Assembly (NCBI RefSeq): GCF_000718015.1
Contig: NZ_JODY01000031.1
Span: 1 to 64,000, forward strand
Source of the DNA: Streptomyces catenulae
Lineage (GTDB): Bacteria; Actinomycetota; Actinomycetes; Streptomycetales; Streptomycetaceae
Length of the DNA stretch: 64,000 nt
Reading direction: 5' to 3'
Under the pieces are notes generated by a model that worked only from the letters and a program-made list of their open reading frames with translations, did no database searches and was not told the DNA's origin. Of this stretch, positions 17,628 to 25,107 are shown one piece after another; within the stretch, counting starts at the first letter, position 1, and the number at the start of each line of letters is the position of its first letter. The translations under genes and the position numbers were made by a program.

Positions 17628-18286
17628 GCTGCGGCCTCCATCGCGTCGATAAGGGCCTGCTCGCTTCCGGCTATGTAGGTCTCGGTGACATCGCCTCGTT
17701 GGAGACGGACCGGCTTCGCCGAGCGCAGCGAGCGGCAGACCTTCGTGGTCAGCTTGCTCCCGGCCTCATCCGGATCGCTCCAGACCCAGACGCGCGAGAA
17801 CCCGGCGAGCATCCGGCGATGCCGGGCGAACCACATCTCGACGCCGGGCACGGCGACTGAGTGCCAGCCGATCTTCCGGAGAACGATGCGGTCGAGCTCA
17901 CCCTCGGTGAGGTGGATCTCGTCGCCCGCCGCGTGGATCGAGTCGACCCCGTACATGCGGGGTGGGTCTCCGGCGACGGTGTTGTACTTGCCGTGGCCGT
18001 ACTCGCGGTGCTGGTGCTTCTGGAGGCAGCGGAACCGGATGGTCAGCGGCTGCCCCTGGGGCCCGAGGTAGGGGATGGCGAGCATCCCTCGGTAGCGTTC
18101 GTGGCCGGGCAGCGGGTCGTCAACGACGCCAAGCCGGAACGTATCCACCTCGGCCTTTCCGATGCCGCGATCCAGCAGGTACTGCGCGGCGTCCGCTGTA
18201 AGCGCTGCCTGATAGGTGCTCGTTGCCTCCTCCAACATCGCGCGTTGCGAGGGCGAGAGAGGCTGCAAGGGCTCGCGCTCCGACAA
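17624..18286 (-). CDS. DnaG-like primase, toprim domain part
   Basis: Protein of 220 residues. EATSTYQAALTADAAQYLLD and RLGVVDDPLPGHERYRGMLA match the start of the DnaG catalytic core; EIHLTEGELDRIVLRKIGWH carries the catalytic Glu of the toprim domain, and VWVWSDPDEAGSKLTTKV the DxD motif. It should make RNA primers with the zinc-binding partner encoded just upstream. The TTG start at 18286 lies inside the upstream gene; an ATG in frame at 18238 is an alternative. The two ORFs overlap by 167 bp. Confidence 0.82.
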   Translation of the reverse strand: MSEREPLQPLSPSQRAMLEEATSTYQAALTADAAQYLLDRGIGKAEVDTFRLGVVDDPLPGHERYRGMLAIPYLGPQGQPLTIRFRCLQKHQHREYGHGKYNTVAGDPPRMYGVDSIHAAGDEIHLTEGELDRIVLRKIGWHSVAVPGVEMWFARHRRMLAGFSRVWVWSDPDEAGSKLTTKVCRSLRSAKPVRLQRGDVTETYIAGSEQALIDAMEAAA

Positions 18287-18530
18287 AATCGATTCCCTCT
18301 TTCTCCATGATCAGCGTGTATGCGTCCCCTCCTCGGCCGCACGAGTGGCACTTCCACAGGCCGCGGTCGATGTTGTAGGAGAAGGACGGGGTGTTGTCCT
18401 CGTGCAGCGGGCAGCGCGTCATCCCCATGGCCCGCTGCGAGTTGATGTCGACGCCGTAGTGGTCGAGCACGGCCTCCAGGGCCGGCTTCTCGTGCTCCGG
18501 ACCGTCGTCATCCATCCGGCGGAGCCTCAC
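18120..18530 (-). CDS. DnaG-like primase, CHC2 zinc-binding part
   Basis: Protein of 136 residues. LEAVLDHYGVDINSQRAMGM, MTRCPLHEDNTPSFSYN and WKCHSCGRGGDAYTLIMEKE give the C-x2-H...C-x2-C zinc ribbon of DnaG-type primases, which recognises template. After this the ORF runs another 50 residues to a basic tail (RKGRGGYVPAWRR) while overlapping the toprim ORF in a different frame. Third-position GC falls in this part, so the overlap codes mainly for the toprim frame. GTG 18530 has GGAGGG upstream. A +1 shift would fuse the two parts. Confidence 0.82.
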   Translation of the reverse strand: MRLRRMDDDGPEHEKPALEAVLDHYGVDINSQRAMGMTRCPLHEDNTPSFSYNIDRGLWKCHSCGRGGDAYTLIMEKEGIDFVGARALAASLALATRDVGGGNEHLSGSAYSGRRAVPAGSRHRKGRGGYVPAWRR

Positions 18531-18673
18531 GCGACCCTCCGCCCGCGAAAGCTCTCCGCTCCCTGGTCGTAGCCGAGCCCGGTCAGATCCTGCGGTCCTG
18601 CCCCGTCGGCGAAGAGATCGCCCAGCTCACGGGCAAGGCGCCTGAGCTCTTCGGTCTCCTCGTGAGTGATCAC
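18527..18673 (-). CDS. Very small hypothetical protein
   Basis: Forty-eight residues starting MITHEETEELRRLARELGDL and ending GAESFRGRRVA. Not recognised. GTG 18673 overlaps the upstream stop codon and its own stop overlaps the next start (GTGA at both ends), which is the pattern of every gene in this operon and the main support for it. Confidence 0.6.
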   Translation of the reverse strand: MITHEETEELRRLARELGDLFADGAGPQDLTGLGYDQGAESFRGRRVA

Positions 18674-19071
18674 CGGTCGGCCTCCAGCTCGAAGTACGCC
18701 TCGACCGTGGTCAGGACGTACGCTCGGCGCCAGCTCGCGCCTCTGCGCCGCACGATGACCACCGAGTCGACCGCAGCGGGGTCGAGCCCCCGGTGCTGCG
18801 CGAAGGAGGCGCGCTCCTTCTCGGCCTCGCCGATGAAGGTCCCCGGCTCGAACCGCGCGTTCTTCGCCTCGACGACCAGGAAGCGGCCGTCACCCCGGCG
18901 GATCACGAGGTCTCCCTCGTCGTCCTTGCCGGTGAGGCGGAGGCGCTCGACGTCGAGGCCGGTGCGCCGTAGTTCATCGCGGAGTTCGGCCTCCCAGGAG
19001 GCCCCTCGCCGTTTGTTCCTGCGGTTCCTGGCCGCCACGTCTGTCAAGATCTCGCAATCCTCTCTGGTCAA
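18670..19071 (-). CDS. Holliday-junction-resolvase-like PD-(D/E)XK nuclease
   Basis: Protein of 133 residues. The core DEGDLVIRRGDGRFLVVEAK gives the D...E-x-K catalytic triad of PD-(D/E)XK nucleases, preceded by a helix with an RGASWEAELRDEL pattern as in Hjc/RecB-like resolvases. It would process recombination or replication intermediates. Starts at TTG 19071 in a TTGA overlap with the helicase stop codon. One copy of the repeated phage site family (19041-19059) lies inside its first codons. Confidence 0.72.
   Translation of the reverse strand: MTREDCEILTDVAARNRRNKRRGASWEAELRDELRRTGLDVERLRLTGKDDEGDLVIRRGDGRFLVVEAKNARFEPGTFIGEAEKERASFAQHRGLDPAAVDSVVIVRRRGASWRRAYVLTTVEAYFELEADR
19041..19059 (-). 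repeat. Phage site family member (GATTGCGAGATCTTGACAG)
   Basis: Member of the GATTGCGAnAnCTTnGC family, read in the direction of local transcription. It lies within the first codons of the resolvase gene and has no -10 element downstream, so a stoperator-like role is more likely than a promoter. Confidence 0.6.
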
Positions 19072-19946
19072 GCGGCCTTCTTCATCGCGTCCAGTGGCGA
19101 CCACTGCGGCACCGGAGTCCGGGCGAGCGGCGTGAGGCGCTCCACCTTCGAAAAGCGCGTCACCTCGGGATGGCACCGCAGGGTCGCGTACCGCTTCGCG
19201 GTCGGATCGCAGGCGCCCATCCGCTGCTTGATCACCGCGGTCTTGAACTCCATCGACGTGGGGTCCAGCGCCACGGACAGCGAGAGTTCCGGCTTTTCCG
19301 ACAGCCCGCCTTTGACCTGGTCGCGGGACGGTGGTGCCCACGGATCGGACTTCGCCTCCCAGGACTTGTCAGACGCGTGGTGAAGGACGATGACGGTCGC
19401 GCCCGTCGCGCGGGCCAGCTCGGTAAGGCCGGACATGACGGCCATCTGCTCCGTGTAGTCCGACTCCGCGTTCTCGAAGTCCATGAGGTTGTCGAAGACG
19501 AAGACCTCCGGGTAGGCGTCCCAGAGCTCGACGTATGCCTCCAGCTCTTCGTCGACCGCGCGCCACGTGATCGGGCTGCCGAAGGAGAAGGTGATCCGCG
19601 AGCCCCGCAGGGCGTTCACGTACGTCTCGCGGTACCGGTCGCCGGCCGCCATGCCCGCCTCGACCATCTCCGTGGTGTCGCCGGTCGCCATGGAGGCGAG
19701 ACGGCTGCTCGCGGTGAAGGCGCTCATGTCCGCGCTGAAGTACAGCGTCGGCAAGTTCATCTGAGCCACCCAGAACAGCGCGAAGCCGCTCTTCTGCGTA
19801 CCGGACCGGCCCGCGATCATCACGACCTCGCCGTGACGCGGGTGGCAGCCGATGGAGTAAAGGTCCGAGAACGCCTCGACGCGGGGGAGCTCACGGCCCG
19901 ACTCCGAATGAAGAGCCAGGGATCGGCCAGGGGTAAGGATGTGCAC
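19068..19946 (-). CDS. DnaB-like replicative helicase / RecA-fold ATPase
   Basis: Protein of 292 residues with a RecA-type ATPase core. Walker A is GRSGTQKS at residues 46-53, Walker B is EVFVFDNLMD, and a histidine motif follows (ATVIVLHHASDK). The sequence LPTLYFSADMSAFTASSRLA is like the motif after Walker A in DnaB-type phage helicases. It likely unwinds DNA at the phage replication fork or loads it. GTG 19946 is the best start, with a weak ribosome site; the open frame upstream has no fitting sequence. Confidence 0.8.
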   Translation of the reverse strand: MHILTPGRSLALHSESGRELPRVEAFSDLYSIGCHPRHGEVVMIAGRSGTQKSGFALFWVAQMNLPTLYFSADMSAFTASSRLASMATGDTTEMVEAGMAAGDRYRETYVNALRGSRITFSFGSPITWRAVDEELEAYVELWDAYPEVFVFDNLMDFENAESDYTEQMAVMSGLTELARATGATVIVLHHASDKSWEAKSDPWAPPSRDQVKGGLSEKPELSLSVALDPTSMEFKTAVIKQRMGACDPTAKRYATLRCHPEVTRFSKVERLTPLARTPVPQWSPLDAMKKAA

Positions 19947-19964
19947 TCCAATCGCTGAGGGGGA

Positions 19965-19987
19965 GGGGGCGGCGCGGGGCCGCCCCC
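19965..19987. terminator. GC-rich hairpin inside replication operon
   Basis: Nine-bp perfect stem (19965-19973 with 19979-19987) between two leftward genes. It may reduce readthrough or stabilise mRNA ends. Confidence 0.5.
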
Positions 19988-20002
19988 TTCTGCCGGCTGA
20001 CG

Positions 20003-20440
20003 TCAGTCGAAGGACGGGGCATCCGCGACAGCCGACTGGACGGCCGCGTCGCGCTGCTCCGCGTAGGCCAGAACCTGCTTGCGGATGCCCATATCGGTGA
20101 CCTGCCTCCACACCCACGCGGGGTGCGCGCCGGGCTTCGAGGGCGGGACCTGGGCGACCGTGACGAGCACCGCTCCACCGACGACCGTCTCCAGGTCCCG
20201 GGCGAGGATGGTCTGTTCGATGCGCTGCCCCTTGGAGACCTCCGGGGCCTGCCGGGTGAGTGCATCGTGCGTCTGGAAGACCGTCACGTCGGCGAGCACG
20301 CTGTCCTTCGGCCCGTTGGGGGTGGGCCGCTGCCGGTCGAACTGCTTGACCTCCAGGAGGATTGCGACCGCTTCGGCGTTGTCCTTCGGCTTGAACCAGC
20401 CGCCGTTGGCGGTCGGGATGTCCATGAGGTTCAGGGGCAC
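20003..20440 (-). CDS. Conserved actinophage protein, possibly single-strand DNA-binding
   Basis: Protein of 145 residues starting MPLNLMDIPTANGGWFKPKD. It is beta-rich (VAILLEVKQFDRQRP, SVLADVTVFQ, GAVLVTVAQVPPSKPG) with an aromatic/basic end (HPAWVWRQVTDMGIRKQVLA). The position between helicase and nuclease genes and the beta pattern would suit an SSB-like OB fold, but no diagnostic motif is visible, so this is a guess from context. GTG 20440 has GGAG at good spacing. Confidence 0.6.
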   Translation of the reverse strand: MPLNLMDIPTANGGWFKPKDNAEAVAILLEVKQFDRQRPTPNGPKDSVLADVTVFQTHDALTRQAPEVSKGQRIEQTILARDLETVVGGAVLVTVAQVPPSKPGAHPAWVWRQVTDMGIRKQVLAYAEQRDAAVQSAVADAPSFD

Positions 20441-20556
20441 TGATGATCTCCACTCTGTCGGTGAACGGGGTATGCGGGGCGGGCAGGTCCGCGGGCTCTG
20501 CGGGAACCGGCCGCGATGGCGACGGCGACGGCCGCGCCGAGGAGCCGGCGGGGCAT
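20431..20556 (-). CDS. Small single-pass membrane peptide
   Basis: Forty-one residues with a hydrophobic stretch (RLLGAAVAVAIAAG) and a basic tail. ATG 20556 overlaps the upstream stop codon as TGATG and its end overlaps the next start by 10 bp. Supported mainly by this operon-like spacing; it could be non-coding. Confidence 0.4.
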   Translation of the reverse strand: MPRRLLGAAVAVAIAAGSRRARGPARPAYPVHRQSGDHQCP

Positions 20557-20993
20557 CACGAGCTGGCCGCCAGAGCACGGCCGCGGGCCTTCCAGGCGCC
20601 CATCACGGCGGAGTCGGAGAACCTGGCCTGGTTCTCCGCCCACAGCCTCTTCAGCTCGTCGATGGTGCGGCACGCCTCGATCTGCTCCAGAACCGCGTGC
20701 ACTTCTGACCGCTCCGCCGAGGACGCCGGGGAGACCGTCTCCGAGGTGCCAGCCTGCGACGGGACGAAGTTCGCGCCGAGGCCGTGAACGATCTGCGAAG
20801 CGCCCCGGGCTGTGCGGCTGGCCTCGATGACGAGCTCCGCCAGAGGCACGTTAGTCAAAGTGTCGCAATCGCCCCAAAAGAAAGAGCCGATGGCATCGCG
20901 AACGTCCCCCTTCGGGCCGCTGAGGCGGATGGTCGGATCGGCGGCACCCCCGAACGGGATGTCGATCTCGATGGACAGGCCGTCTTCGGCCAC
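20556..20993 (-). CDS. Hypothetical phage protein
   Basis: Protein of 145 residues. The N-terminal half is beta-rich (GLSIEIDIPFGGAADPTIRL), the C-terminal half helical (VHAVLEQIEACRTIDELKRL, WAENQARFSDSAVMGAWKAR), similar to small accessory proteins of phage replication modules that carry an ID-E-L-x-x-L-W motif. GTG 20993 with GAGAGGGG upstream. A copy of the phage site family lies inside it (20851-20870) and another just upstream (21032-21054). Confidence 0.6.
   Translation of the reverse strand: MAEDGLSIEIDIPFGGAADPTIRLSGPKGDVRDAIGSFFWGDCDTLTNVPLAELVIEASRTARGASQIVHGLGANFVPSQAGTSETVSPASSAERSEVHAVLEQIEACRTIDELKRLWAENQARFSDSAVMGAWKARGRALAASS
20851..20870 (-). repeat. Phage site family member (GATTGCGACACTTTGACTAA)
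   Basis: Lies in the middle of a coding region, in the direction of transcription, and has no -10 element at the proper distance. Shares GCGACACTTTGAC with the promoter site at 47781. Confidence 0.62.
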
Positions 20994-21031
20994 TCGGAAC
21001 CCCTCTCTTGCAGCATCGGGCAGTGCGCCCG

Positions 21032-21054
21032 CTCCTTGCTAAGATTACGCAATC
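21032..21054 (-). repeat. Phage site family member upstream of the 20993 gene
   Basis: GATTGCGTAATCTTAGCAAG followed by GAG, pointing leftward, in the short gap between the nuclease gene and the next gene. Nearly the same as the site before the portal gene at 41011-41033. Confidence 0.65.
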
Positions 21055-21989
21055 GTTGCTGGGAGGGCAACCTCGGGTGCGAACCTCCGCAGGGCACCCT
21101 TGACGCCCCGCATCGCCCGGACCTCTCCGGCGAGCTTGGCCGCGGCCCAGCCCAGCCGTAGGTCGGCCCAGTACAGGGTGCACTCGCCTGTGCCTGCGGG
21201 GAGGTGAACCACGATCCCCCACTCCTGACTCACCGGCGGCAGTGGCGAGTACGCGGACGCGGCATCGTCGGCGGGCACCTCCCTCTTCTTCCAGCGCGCG
21301 AACGCCGTCGCGTCGCTGAGATCCGCAGGGAACCTGCTGTGATCGTAGAGCTCGCCCCGGCTGTAAACCGCGAGCTGAGAAGCGATCTTGAGGCTCCCGT
21401 ACTCCACCGACCCGGTCTTGAGGTCGGCGATGAACAGGCCCTCGATGCGCTCGCCGTCCGGACCGGGGCCGCTGTAGCGGACCATGCGGTCGAACGTCCC
21501 TCCGACGCCCAGTTCGGGGACGACGACGAATTTTTCCATCGCCATCACGTCGAAGGCGACCGTGGAGAGCTTGTACGCAGCCATGTCGGCCAGGTCTGCC
21601 GGACATGTGCCGGAGGGGAGGGGGGCGCCCTGGTCGACGACCTCCGACAGCGCGTGAAGGTGAGTTCCCTTCTCCCGCTTGGTGTGCCCGCCGGCCAGCC
21701 CGACGGCCTGCTCCGCCAAGGAGTTGAGGGCGGCTTTCCCCTCGCGAGACGAAGGATCAAGATCTCGCGTTCGATCCAGCAGCGATGGCTGCGCGGCGGC
21801 GCCGACCAGCACCATCCGTTTACCCCATGCGGTCAGGGTCGACTTGTCCTCAATGGCGTCGATGAAGGTCGTGGCCCGGGTCAGGCTGCGAGGCCGGCCG
21901 CCGCCCTTGGGGACGACGAGAGGGCGGCCCCACCCGTCACGTGGGACGCCGGGGGCGTGGTGGGGTAGGTCTGTGAGCCGAATCGGCAC
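21045..21989 (-). CDS. RecB/Cas4-like PD-(D/E)XK exonuclease
   Basis: Protein of 314 residues. HTKREKGTHLHALSEVV has the H/E of RecB motif I, GVGGTFDRMVR gives the metal-binding Asp, and GLFIADLKTGSVEYGSLKIA the D-x-K with the following Q motif (ASQLAVYSRG). These are the ordered motifs of RecB-family nucleases used by actinophages for recombination and end processing. GTG start at 21989. First large gene of the replication operon, after one small gene. Confidence 0.8.
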   Translation of the reverse strand: MPIRLTDLPHHAPGVPRDGWGRPLVVPKGGGRPRSLTRATTFIDAIEDKSTLTAWGKRMVLVGAAAQPSLLDRTRDLDPSSREGKAALNSLAEQAVGLAGGHTKREKGTHLHALSEVVDQGAPLPSGTCPADLADMAAYKLSTVAFDVMAMEKFVVVPELGVGGTFDRMVRYSGPGPDGERIEGLFIADLKTGSVEYGSLKIASQLAVYSRGELYDHSRFPADLSDATAFARWKKREVPADDAASAYSPLPPVSQEWGIVVHLPAGTGECTLYWADLRLGWAAAKLAGEVRAMRGVKGALRRFAPEVALPATIA

Positions 21990-22007
21990 TCTGGGTGTCG
22001 CCTTTCG

Positions 22008-22250
22008 TCAGATCTTGGCTGCGGGTATCAGGTGGAGGCGGACCGAGCCGTCCTCCAGGAGCTCGGGCTCGCGGTCCTCCTCGTCGGGCAGGATGAGCCC
22101 CTGGGATTTCGCGAGGGCCAGCGTTCGGCGCATTTCGCTCGCCCGGTATCCGGGCATTGCCGTGATGTGAAAGTCAAAGTTGCCTTGGTCGACGTGCAGT
22201 GCAATCAAAGACGCACGGACTTCATGGCATTCAGCCGCTCCCCCCTCCAT
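22008..22250 (-). CDS. Small hypothetical protein, first gene of replication operon
   Basis: Eighty residues starting MEGGAAECHEVRASLIALHV. GNFDFHITAMPGYRASEMRR, then a helical segment and an acidic part (LPDEEDREPELLEDGSVRLH). Not recognised. ATG 22250 is preceded by GGGAGG at 8-nt spacing. The 295 bp upstream hold no gene and probably contain the operon promoter, although I could not pick clear -35 and -10 boxes. Confidence 0.6.
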   Translation of the reverse strand: MEGGAAECHEVRASLIALHVDQGNFDFHITAMPGYRASEMRRTLALAKSQGLILPDEEDREPELLEDGSVRLHLIPAAKI

Positions 22251-22462
22251 TTCGGAGACCTCCCCTTGGCCGTGCAACATGCACCGGCTCCTCTCCACAA
22301 ACACTTTCGACGACCCCGCTCGTCGAGAACACAGAAACTGAACTCTTGTTCAGAGTTTGGCCTTCCCGTTTGGGCTGGTCAAGCCCACGAAGGGCCCAGT
22401 GGAGGAATTCCTACTGACGTGTAGAGGAGAGGAGGGAGTAACTACTCCTGAAGTAGAACAAC

Positions 22463-22486
22463 CCCAGGGGGCGTCATCCCTGGGGC
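22463..22486 (-). terminator. Hairpin after the 22546-22989 gene
   Basis: Perfect 8-bp stem (22463-22470 with 22479-22486), followed on the minus strand by GTTGTTCT. It probably ends the single-gene transcript of the putative regulator. Confidence 0.6.
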
Positions 22487-22545
22487 GGAGGTGAGGGGTA
22501 TTCGTACAGCTCAAGTGGGGGTTGGACCCCTAGGGGGCTGGCTAT

Positions 22546-22989
22546 TCAGCGCTTGCGTGTAGCCTGCTTGGGCTGGCGGATGATGTCGGTGTCGCCGTCC
22601 TCGCGGGGGACGTAGTGAAACCCTTCCTCCGTCTCGGGGTCGTAATAAACGACAGCGTTTTCTGCTTCCAGGAATTCCCTCCAGGAAGCGTGACGCTTGA
22701 CATCTACATCGCGCAGGTCGAACCCTTCGCGCAAGCGCGCCTCAATGCGCAGCATCGCCAAAGGGTAGGCGAACCAGTGCTCTTCCTTCACTGTCCAGGG
22801 AATGAGGTCGGTATTCCTTGCGGTGCGCCTCTTCAGTCCCCTTCGGGACCGGAAGGAGGCCCAGAGTGAAGGGGTCGTCTCTATGTTGTACTTCTCTTTG
22901 TACTTTTCGACGATCCAGGAGTAGGTTTTCCCCTCCTCAATCCAGCGGATTGCCTCCTGTTCGTCCTGGATCTTGCTCTTGGCGGGCAT
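22546..22989 (-). CDS. Candidate phage regulator (helix-turn-helix protein)
   Basis: Protein of 147 residues. DEQEAIRWIEEGKTYSWIVE followed by YNIETTPSLWASFRSRRGLK has the pattern of a helix-turn-helix with a basic recognition segment. The second half (WTVKEEHWFAYPLAMLRIEA and FHYVPREDGDTDIIRQP) recurs in actinophage proteins annotated as DNA-binding or immunity proteins. It has its own terminator, is divergent from the next gene, and a member of the site family lies in the divergent promoter. Therefore it is my best candidate for the lysogeny repressor, but that is inference. ATG 22989 with GGAAGGGG upstream. Confidence 0.65.
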   Translation of the reverse strand: MPAKSKIQDEQEAIRWIEEGKTYSWIVEKYKEKYNIETTPSLWASFRSRRGLKRRTARNTDLIPWTVKEEHWFAYPLAMLRIEARLREGFDLRDVDVKRHASWREFLEAENAVVYYDPETEEGFHYVPREDGDTDIIRQPKQATRKR

Positions 22990-23060
22990 GTCGTCCCCTT
23001 CCAATGCGTGACAACCCCCGATGTAAAGACTCTGGTGGCCCATACAGCCCCTACACTGAC

Positions 23061-23076
23061 ACGCGATACTTTGACT
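23061..23076 (+). repeat. Phage site family member in divergent promoter (ACGCGATACTTTGACT)
   Basis: This 16-mer is found exactly once more, on the minus strand at 43813-43828 at the head of the late operon. It contains TTGACT, a possible -35, and lies between the candidate repressor and the 23107 gene. Confidence 0.68.
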
Positions 23077-23106
23077 CGTCAAGACAATCGAAATGGGGGC
23101 CAGGTT

Positions 23107-23478
23107 GTGCTGGTCAGCGTGCGAGTTTGCGATGTGTGCAAGCGGGTCGGGGTCGAGGCCCGTCGGTACACCGTCACGGAGGAGGAGCGAACGGCCTGCA
23201 CCGACCGCTGCGCCGACCACGCGGGCGTCCTGGAGGGAATCCTCGAAGCCGAGAAGCCACAGGTAGAAGACGGTAACCACGCCGACCGGGGCGTCTCCGA
23301 CGCAGAGCTACCGCCAGCCGCTCCGGAGCCGGTCAGGCCCGCGTCGAGGGCCACAGCGAAGAAGGCCGCCGCACCCGCGAAGAAGGCAGCGGCGAAGAAG
23401 GCAGCGGCGAAGAAGACGCAATCCCGAGGAGCCCGGGTCAGGACGATCGCCGAGATTGAGCAGTCCAAGAACAAGTAG
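23107..23478 (+). CDS. Zinc-finger-like protein with histone H1-like Lys/Ala tail
   Basis: Protein of 123 residues. The N-terminus has two Cys pairs (VCDVCKR and ACTDRC) that could hold a zinc ion. The C-terminus is an Ala/Lys/Pro repeat (TAKKAAAPAKKAAAKKAAAK) typical of histone-like or nucleoid proteins. It could bind phage or host DNA. GTG 23107 lies behind GGGGGCCAGG. It is a rightward gene inside otherwise leftward modules, divergent from the candidate repressor and closed by a bidirectional terminator. Confidence 0.7.
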   Translation: MLVSVRVCDVCKRVGVEARRYTVTEEERTACTDRCADHAGVLEGILEAEKPQVEDGNHADRGVSDAELPPAAPEPVRPASRATAKKAAAPAKKAAAKKAAAKKTQSRGARVRTIAEIEQSKNK

Positions 23479-23490
23479 CGCAATGACGAG

Positions 23491-23526
23491 AAGGCCCCGC
23501 CGACCGGGAGAGGTCGACGGGGCCTT
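23491..23526. terminator. Bidirectional terminator between convergent genes
   Basis: Fifteen-pair stem (23491-23505 with 23512-23526; one G-T pair) between the rightward 23478 stop codon and the leftward holin stop codon. AAGG at one side and CCTT at the other let it work both ways. Confidence 0.8.
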
Positions 23527-23531
23527 TGTCG

Positions 23532-23759
23532 CTACTCGATCAGCTCGTCCGTCTGCTCCTCGGACGGGGCGACGACCCCGAGTGCCGTCAGGATCTGGAC
23601 GATCACCGCGACCTCCGGGCGGTCCGCGCACGCCACGGACAGCACACTGACCACCACGCCGAGCGCGGCCAGCACGGCGCCGACCCGCGAGCGGTAGCGG
23701 ACGGGGAGCAGGTTCACCAGCGAGACCGGCTTGAAGCCGGGCGTCTGCATCTTGCTCAT
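23532..23759 (-). CDS. Putative holin
   Basis: Seventy-five residues with a strong transmembrane stretch (RVGAVLAALGVVVSVLSVAC) and a second hydrophobic segment (VAVIVQILTALGVVAP), and a charged C-terminus (SEEQTDELIE). Two segments and small size fit class II holins, which make holes for the endolysin. ATG 23759 overlaps the endolysin stop codon in ATGA fashion. Confidence 0.75.
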   Translation of the reverse strand: MSKMQTPGFKPVSLVNLLPVRYRSRVGAVLAALGVVVSVLSVACADRPEVAVIVQILTALGVVAPSEEQTDELIE

Positions 23760-24673
23760 CGGCGGCCCGCCATCTTCTGAAGGGCGACGAACCCGGACGG
23801 CCCGATCCGCGGATCACGGACCAGCCCGATCGACTTGTACTTCGGGTTGCGGTCGTGGAAGCGGGCAACCGCCCCCTGGGTGTTCACCCCGTAGAAGTCG
23901 GTGACCGCACCCTTGATCGGGCCGTACCCGGCCTTGATGAGGAGCTGCTGGAGATCCCTCACCTGAGAGTGCCGGCCGCCCGGCTTCACGGCGGACGACA
24001 GGGCGGCGATCCGCGACGTCGGCTTGGAGGGGGTCGGCGTCTTCGGGGGCGTGGTGCCCTTGGCGTACGCGAGCACCTTGGCGATGGGGAAGTTGCCCGG
24101 GTCGCCGTGCGAGTTCTCCGGTACGTGCTGGTGGCCGAGCCACCCGTAGTACCCCTGCCACGCCCTGGCGCTCAGCCGCTGGCCGCCCGCCGAACCGTAC
24201 GACTTCGGGTAGGGAAGGAACTTCACCGAGCACTTCAGCGGGATGCCGTGCTCCTTGTCCAGCCACGCGAACAGCTCACCGAGGCCCCGGAGAGCCCAGT
24301 CGGGTGCCTCGGGCCAGTAAATGTGCGCGTACCCGGCCTTCGTCCACTTCGCGTGCGTGGACGGGTCGCAGGTGCCCGTCAGCTCGATCTGAAAGGCGTT
24401 GAGCGTGTTCGTCTCGGTGCCGCCGCGCAGGTTCACCAGGGCGCGAGCGCTCTTGTCGATGGGGAAGTGCTGGCGGAAGAGGAGCTTCTTCGCCTTGAAG
24501 TCCGGCTTGGCGGTGAGGGTCGGGGCCGAGGCGCCGCCGCCGTAGGACGGCCAGTCGGTTCCCTCCGTCGTGTGGATGACGCCGACGTTGGCGTTCATCG
24601 TCGCGCCGGGGTAACGCGTCTGGAACCACTGGGACTTGGCGTCGGCCTTCGGGTAGATCTGCGGTCGTGCCAC
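23756..24673 (-). CDS. Endolysin: N-acetylmuramoyl-L-alanine amidase with peptidoglycan-binding domain
   Basis: Protein of 305 residues. VGVIHTTEGTDWPSYGG carries the first zinc His of the amidase_2 fold; HQHVPENSHGDPGNFPIAKV holds the later His/Asp ligands. The C-terminal part (about 225-305) is a peptidoglycan-binding domain (QVRDLQQLLIKAGYGPIKGA). It cleaves the amide bond between muramic acid and the stem peptide at lysis. GTG 24673 has AGGAG upstream. Stop codon overlaps the holin start. Confidence 0.9.
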   Translation of the reverse strand: MARPQIYPKADAKSQWFQTRYPGATMNANVGVIHTTEGTDWPSYGGGASAPTLTAKPDFKAKKLLFRQHFPIDKSARALVNLRGGTETNTLNAFQIELTGTCDPSTHAKWTKAGYAHIYWPEAPDWALRGLGELFAWLDKEHGIPLKCSVKFLPYPKSYGSAGGQRLSARAWQGYYGWLGHQHVPENSHGDPGNFPIAKVLAYAKGTTPPKTPTPSKPTSRIAALSSAVKPGGRHSQVRDLQQLLIKAGYGPIKGAVTDFYGVNTQGAVARFHDRNPKYKSIGLVRDPRIGPSGFVALQKMAGRR

Positions 24674-24702
24674 TGAGTGAGGTACTCCTTCGGATATACG
24701 AA

Positions 24703-24733
24703 AGGGCCTCGCCCCGATGTGAGGCAAGGCCCT
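24703..24733 (-). terminator. Terminator upstream of the endolysin
   Basis: Eleven-pair stem (24703-24713 with 24723-24733; one G-T pair) followed on the minus strand by TTTCGT. It separates tail genes from the lysis pair. Confidence 0.72.
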
Positions 24734-24744
24734 GCTGTGATTGG

Positions 24745-25107
24745 TCAGTTCAGGGGAGCGCGCGCTATGTGCTCGTCGAGCCGTTCGGCCACGGCCAGAC
24801 GCTCGCTCCGCTCGTGCGCGATATCGGTCCGCACGCCGTTGATCTCGTCGCCGTGCCGGCCGAGCGCTTCGTCATGGCGGAGCTGGCCCGCGAGGAGCTG
24901 CTCCATTCCGTCGAGGACGCGGTCCACGTCGTCGCGCAGGTTCGTGGTATGGGTGTTCGCGACCTGGTGGCGGGCTTCTTCGGTGTGCTCGCGGACCTCG
25001 CCCAGCGCCCGGCCCTGGCGGCGGACGAGCTCCACCAGGACTCCGACCAGGGCGACGGTCACGGCACCGCCTGCGGAGACCAGGGCGACTTGGACGTCCG
25101 GCTCCAT
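24745..25107 (-). CDS. DUF2746-like membrane protein
   Basis: Protein of 120 residues with an N-terminal transmembrane segment (VALVSAGGAVTVALVGVLVE, about residues 6-25) and a long, charged helical, probably coiled-coil remainder (RQGRALGEVREHTEEARHQV). This is the pattern of DUF2746 proteins found in actinophages next to lysis genes. ATG 25107 overlaps the fibre stop codon as TGATG. Confidence 0.68.
   Translation of the reverse strand: MEPDVQVALVSAGGAVTVALVGVLVELVRRQGRALGEVREHTEEARHQVANTHTTNLRDDVDRVLDGMEQLLAGQLRHDEALGRHGDEINGVRTDIAHERSERLAVAERLDEHIARAPLN

Noticed and set aside
15163..22250. A phage DNA polymerase gene in the replication module
   Set aside because: Primase, helicase, nucleases and resolvase were found, but no family A or B polymerase motifs in any frame; the phage probably uses the host enzyme.
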